Below, piece by piece: positions 62,332 to 64,000 of a stretch of 64,000 nucleotides of DNA. Position numbers and translations under genes: made by a program. Under the pieces are notes generated by a model. The model did not search any database, was not told where the DNA came from, and saw nothing but the letters and a program-made list of their open reading frames with translations. Within the stretch, counting starts at the first letter, position 1; every line of letters starts with the position of its first letter. Source of the stretch: Paludibacteraceae bacterium (GTDB lineage: Bacteria > Bacteroidota > Bacteroidia > Bacteroidales > Paludibacteraceae); NCBI GenBank assembly GCA_024399495.1, contig JAKSNY010000003.1:1-64000 (forward strand), in the 5' to 3' direction.

Positions 62332-64000
62332 ATGTATATTAAAGAGATTAAAATTTCAAACTTCCGTAACTTCAAGAAAGTTTCAATTCCATTCCATGAA
62401 GGAGTGAATGTCATAATAGGTCATAATAACACAGGTAAAAGCAACTTACTCCGTGCAATAGGATTAGTGCTTGGTTATAGTGGTGGCCATAGAATGGGGA
62501 CGAGTGATTTGTTTTATGAGACAGATATGGAAACGCTCCAACAGCAATCGCCACGAATTCATATAACTCTTGTCCTACGTAGAAGTGTAGGTGAAGACTT
62601 GGATTCTACAGAAATGGGGCTGTTCTATAGTATGATGACAGATCCTACATTAAGTAAAGAAGCAGAATTAATATATGAGTTTAAATTAAATGATGCGCAA
62701 GAGGACAACTATAAGGCAGATGTTGCCAATGCAACTACAGCTAAGGAGATATGGAGAATTATAGATCATGACTACATCAGACTCTATAGAAGTATTCGCT
62801 ATGGTGGAAATCAAACTGCAGATATCAGCGTTAATGATGTTTTGGGGCAGATTGATTTCCAGTTCCTTGATGCCATTCGCGATGTCAGCCATGACCTATA
62901 CGCCGGTTATAATCCGCTCCTACGGGATGTGCTGAATTTCTTCATTGATTACTCAATTAAGAATGATAGCACAATGACAGAGGATGAGATAAAGGAACAA
63001 TTGAAAACCATAAGATATGATTTTGCCCAAAAAACTATTCCACTGATGCAAACTTTACAAGAAAGATTGCAGAATGGCAAAAACGTTTTTCTAAAATACG
63101 CACTTGATACAGGTGCAACATTCAATGGTGCCGAGCCAGATTTTGACGGAGAGGTGACTGAGAATGAAATGTTTGCAGTATTGAGAATGATTATCAAGTA
63201 TGCTATTGGTATAGAAGTACCAGCAACATATAATGGGTTAGGTTATAATAACCTAATCTATATGTCGCTTTTGCTTGCAAAGATGCAGGCTGATAGCAGC
63301 ATCACATATATGAAACGCAGTGCCAAGGTCCTATCATTCCTTGCTATAGAGGAATGTGAAGCACACCTGCATCCAGCCATGCAGTATAAGTTTCTACAGT
63401 TTCTGCAGGACAACAATTTCAATGGACATGTACGCCAAATATTCATGACTTCACATTCTACTCAGATTGTCTCAGCTGTGAAACTGGATGATTTAATATG
63501 CCTAACCTCACCTGTATTAGGACAAATCAATGTAAGTTATCCACGCGACGTATATAAAGAAAATAATAAAGAAGATATGGCATCTAAGCAATATGTTCAG
63601 AGATTTCTGGATGCAACTAAAGCAGATATATTTTTTGCCAATAAATTGATATTCGTTGAGGGTATTGCCGAGGAATTATTACTTCCTGTTTTTGCCAGAT
63701 ATATGAATAAGAACCTTACGGATGAGCATGTGTTGGTGGTAAATATGGGCGGTCGCTATTTTAATCATTTTCTAAAGTTGTTTGATACTTACAATCCATA
63801 CACCATCAACAAGAAGGTTGTTTGCTTGACGGACATTGATCCATGTAGGAAAAAGAAGAATTTTGATGAGGATTTTGAGTCCTGTTACCCTTACGAGTAC
63901 AATATGGATACTGTCCAGTACGAATATAAGCATCATGCAGATACGGAGGACACTCAATATAGAGACCATCCAAACATTAGGTTCTATCGTCAAGATGATA
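62332..64000 (+). CDS. OLD-family ATP-dependent endonuclease (partial)
   Basis: At least 556 residues, cut by the window end. MYIKEIKISNFRNFKKVSIP, Walker A VIIGHNNTGKSNLLRAIG (about 29-46), an SMC-like head with LAIEECEAHLHPAMQYKFLQ (Walker B, about 340-359) and FMTSHSTQIVSAV (H-loop, about 373-385), then a TOPRIM domain: LIFVEGIAEELLLPVFA (about 437-453) and VVCLTDIDP (about 496-504). OLD proteins are DNA nucleases used against phages; GajA of Gabija has this plan too, with a UvrD-like partner that would lie beyond the window. AT-rich, placed after the glycan locus. Confidence 0.85.
   Translation, partial: MYIKEIKISNFRNFKKVSIPFHEGVNVIIGHNNTGKSNLLRAIGLVLGYSGGHRMGTSDLFYETDMETLQQQSPRIHITLVLRRSVGEDLDSTEMGLFYSMMTDPTLSKEAELIYEFKLNDAQEDNYKADVANATTAKEIWRIIDHDYIRLYRSIRYGGNQTADISVNDVLGQIDFQFLDAIRDVSHDLYAGYNPLLRDVLNFFIDYSIKNDSTMTEDEIKEQLKTIRYDFAQKTIPLMQTLQERLQNGKNVFLKYALDTGATFNGAEPDFDGEVTENEMFAVLRMIIKYAIGIEVPATYNGLGYNNLIYMSLLLAKMQADSSITYMKRSAKVLSFLAIEECEAHLHPAMQYKFLQFLQDNNFNGHVRQIFMTSHSTQIVSAVKLDDLICLTSPVLGQINVSYPRDVYKENNKEDMASKQYVQRFLDATKADIFFANKLIFVEGIAEELLLPVFARYMNKNLTDEHVLVVNMGGRYFNHFLKLFDTYNPYTINKKVVCLTDIDPCRKKKNFDEDFESCYPYEYNMDTVQYEYKHHADTEDTQYRDHPNIRFYRQDD

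Overview
The window looks like a chromosomal segment of a Bacteroidota bacterium, most likely order Bacteroidales. The evidence is the recurring Bacteroidota promoter (TAnnTTTG about 19-21 bases after a TTG/TTTG box), the near absence of Shine-Dalgarno sequences, and family-typical proteins such as an MFS-acyltransferase fusion, a CBM20-GH77 amylomaltase and paired Wza-like lipoproteins. No rRNA, tRNA, CRISPR array, integrase or insertion sequence was recognised.

Layout. (1) 1-15.5 kb is core genome: lepA and an MFS/acyltransferase gene on the minus strand, then on the plus strand a PurF-like gene lacking the catalytic cysteine, ffh, folD, a small GIY-YIG nuclease gene, a DEAD-box helicase, a class A penicillin-binding protein and malQ. 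The spacers here are built largely from heptamer or octamer tandem arrays, often as inverted pairs, and contain two copies of a cloverleaf-like element of about 150 bases. (2) 15.5-61.5 kb is one very long plus-strand surface-glycan locus with tightly packed, often overlapping genes and an internal promoter near 31.3 kb. It starts with two Wza-like lipoproteins, a Wzc-like tyrosine kinase and a UDP-HexNAc dehydrogenase. An AT-rich accessory stretch follows (GNAT-methyltransferase fusion, two ATP-grasp enzymes, a DPMS-like glycosyltransferase, an ATPase/partner pair, a three-gene membrane unit, an acyltransferase and a flippase-like protein). Then come a sugar aminotransferase, Wzm/Wzt, many GT2 enzymes, a dTDP-Fuc3NAc-type cassette, a complete GDP-D-glycero-alpha-D-manno-heptose cassette, a GT-C enzyme, a GT4, a FemAB-like protein, a cytidylyltransferase/LicD pair, Ugd, WecB and a GT32. 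(3) 61.5-62.3 kb holds fragments of older glycan genes. (4) From 62.3 kb an OLD-family ATPase/nuclease runs off the window.

How it works together: Ugd, WecB and the TviB-like dehydrogenase supply acidic and ManNAc-type UDP sugars; FdtA/FdtB/FdtC-like enzymes supply an acylamino-dideoxyhexose; GmhA, HddA and the HddC-GmhB fusion supply GDP-heptose. GT2, GT4, GT32 and GT-C enzymes assemble the glycan, Wzm/Wzt moves it across the inner membrane, and the Wza/Wzc-like proteins probably serve export or length control. LicD and a TagD-like enzyme suggest phosphodiester decoration. No initiating phosphoglycosyltransferase, RmlA/RmlB or clear Wzx was found.

Most unusual: a partly palindromic repeat with a constant GAGCGWAGCGA core and a covarying 5-bp stem. 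It bounds the GIY-YIG gene as inverted copies, sits in the lepA leader, and is inserted in frame in three sugar-nucleotide enzymes. Heptamer arrays also occur inside coding sequence, including four perfect copies just after the start codon of the first export gene, where slippage would switch it off.
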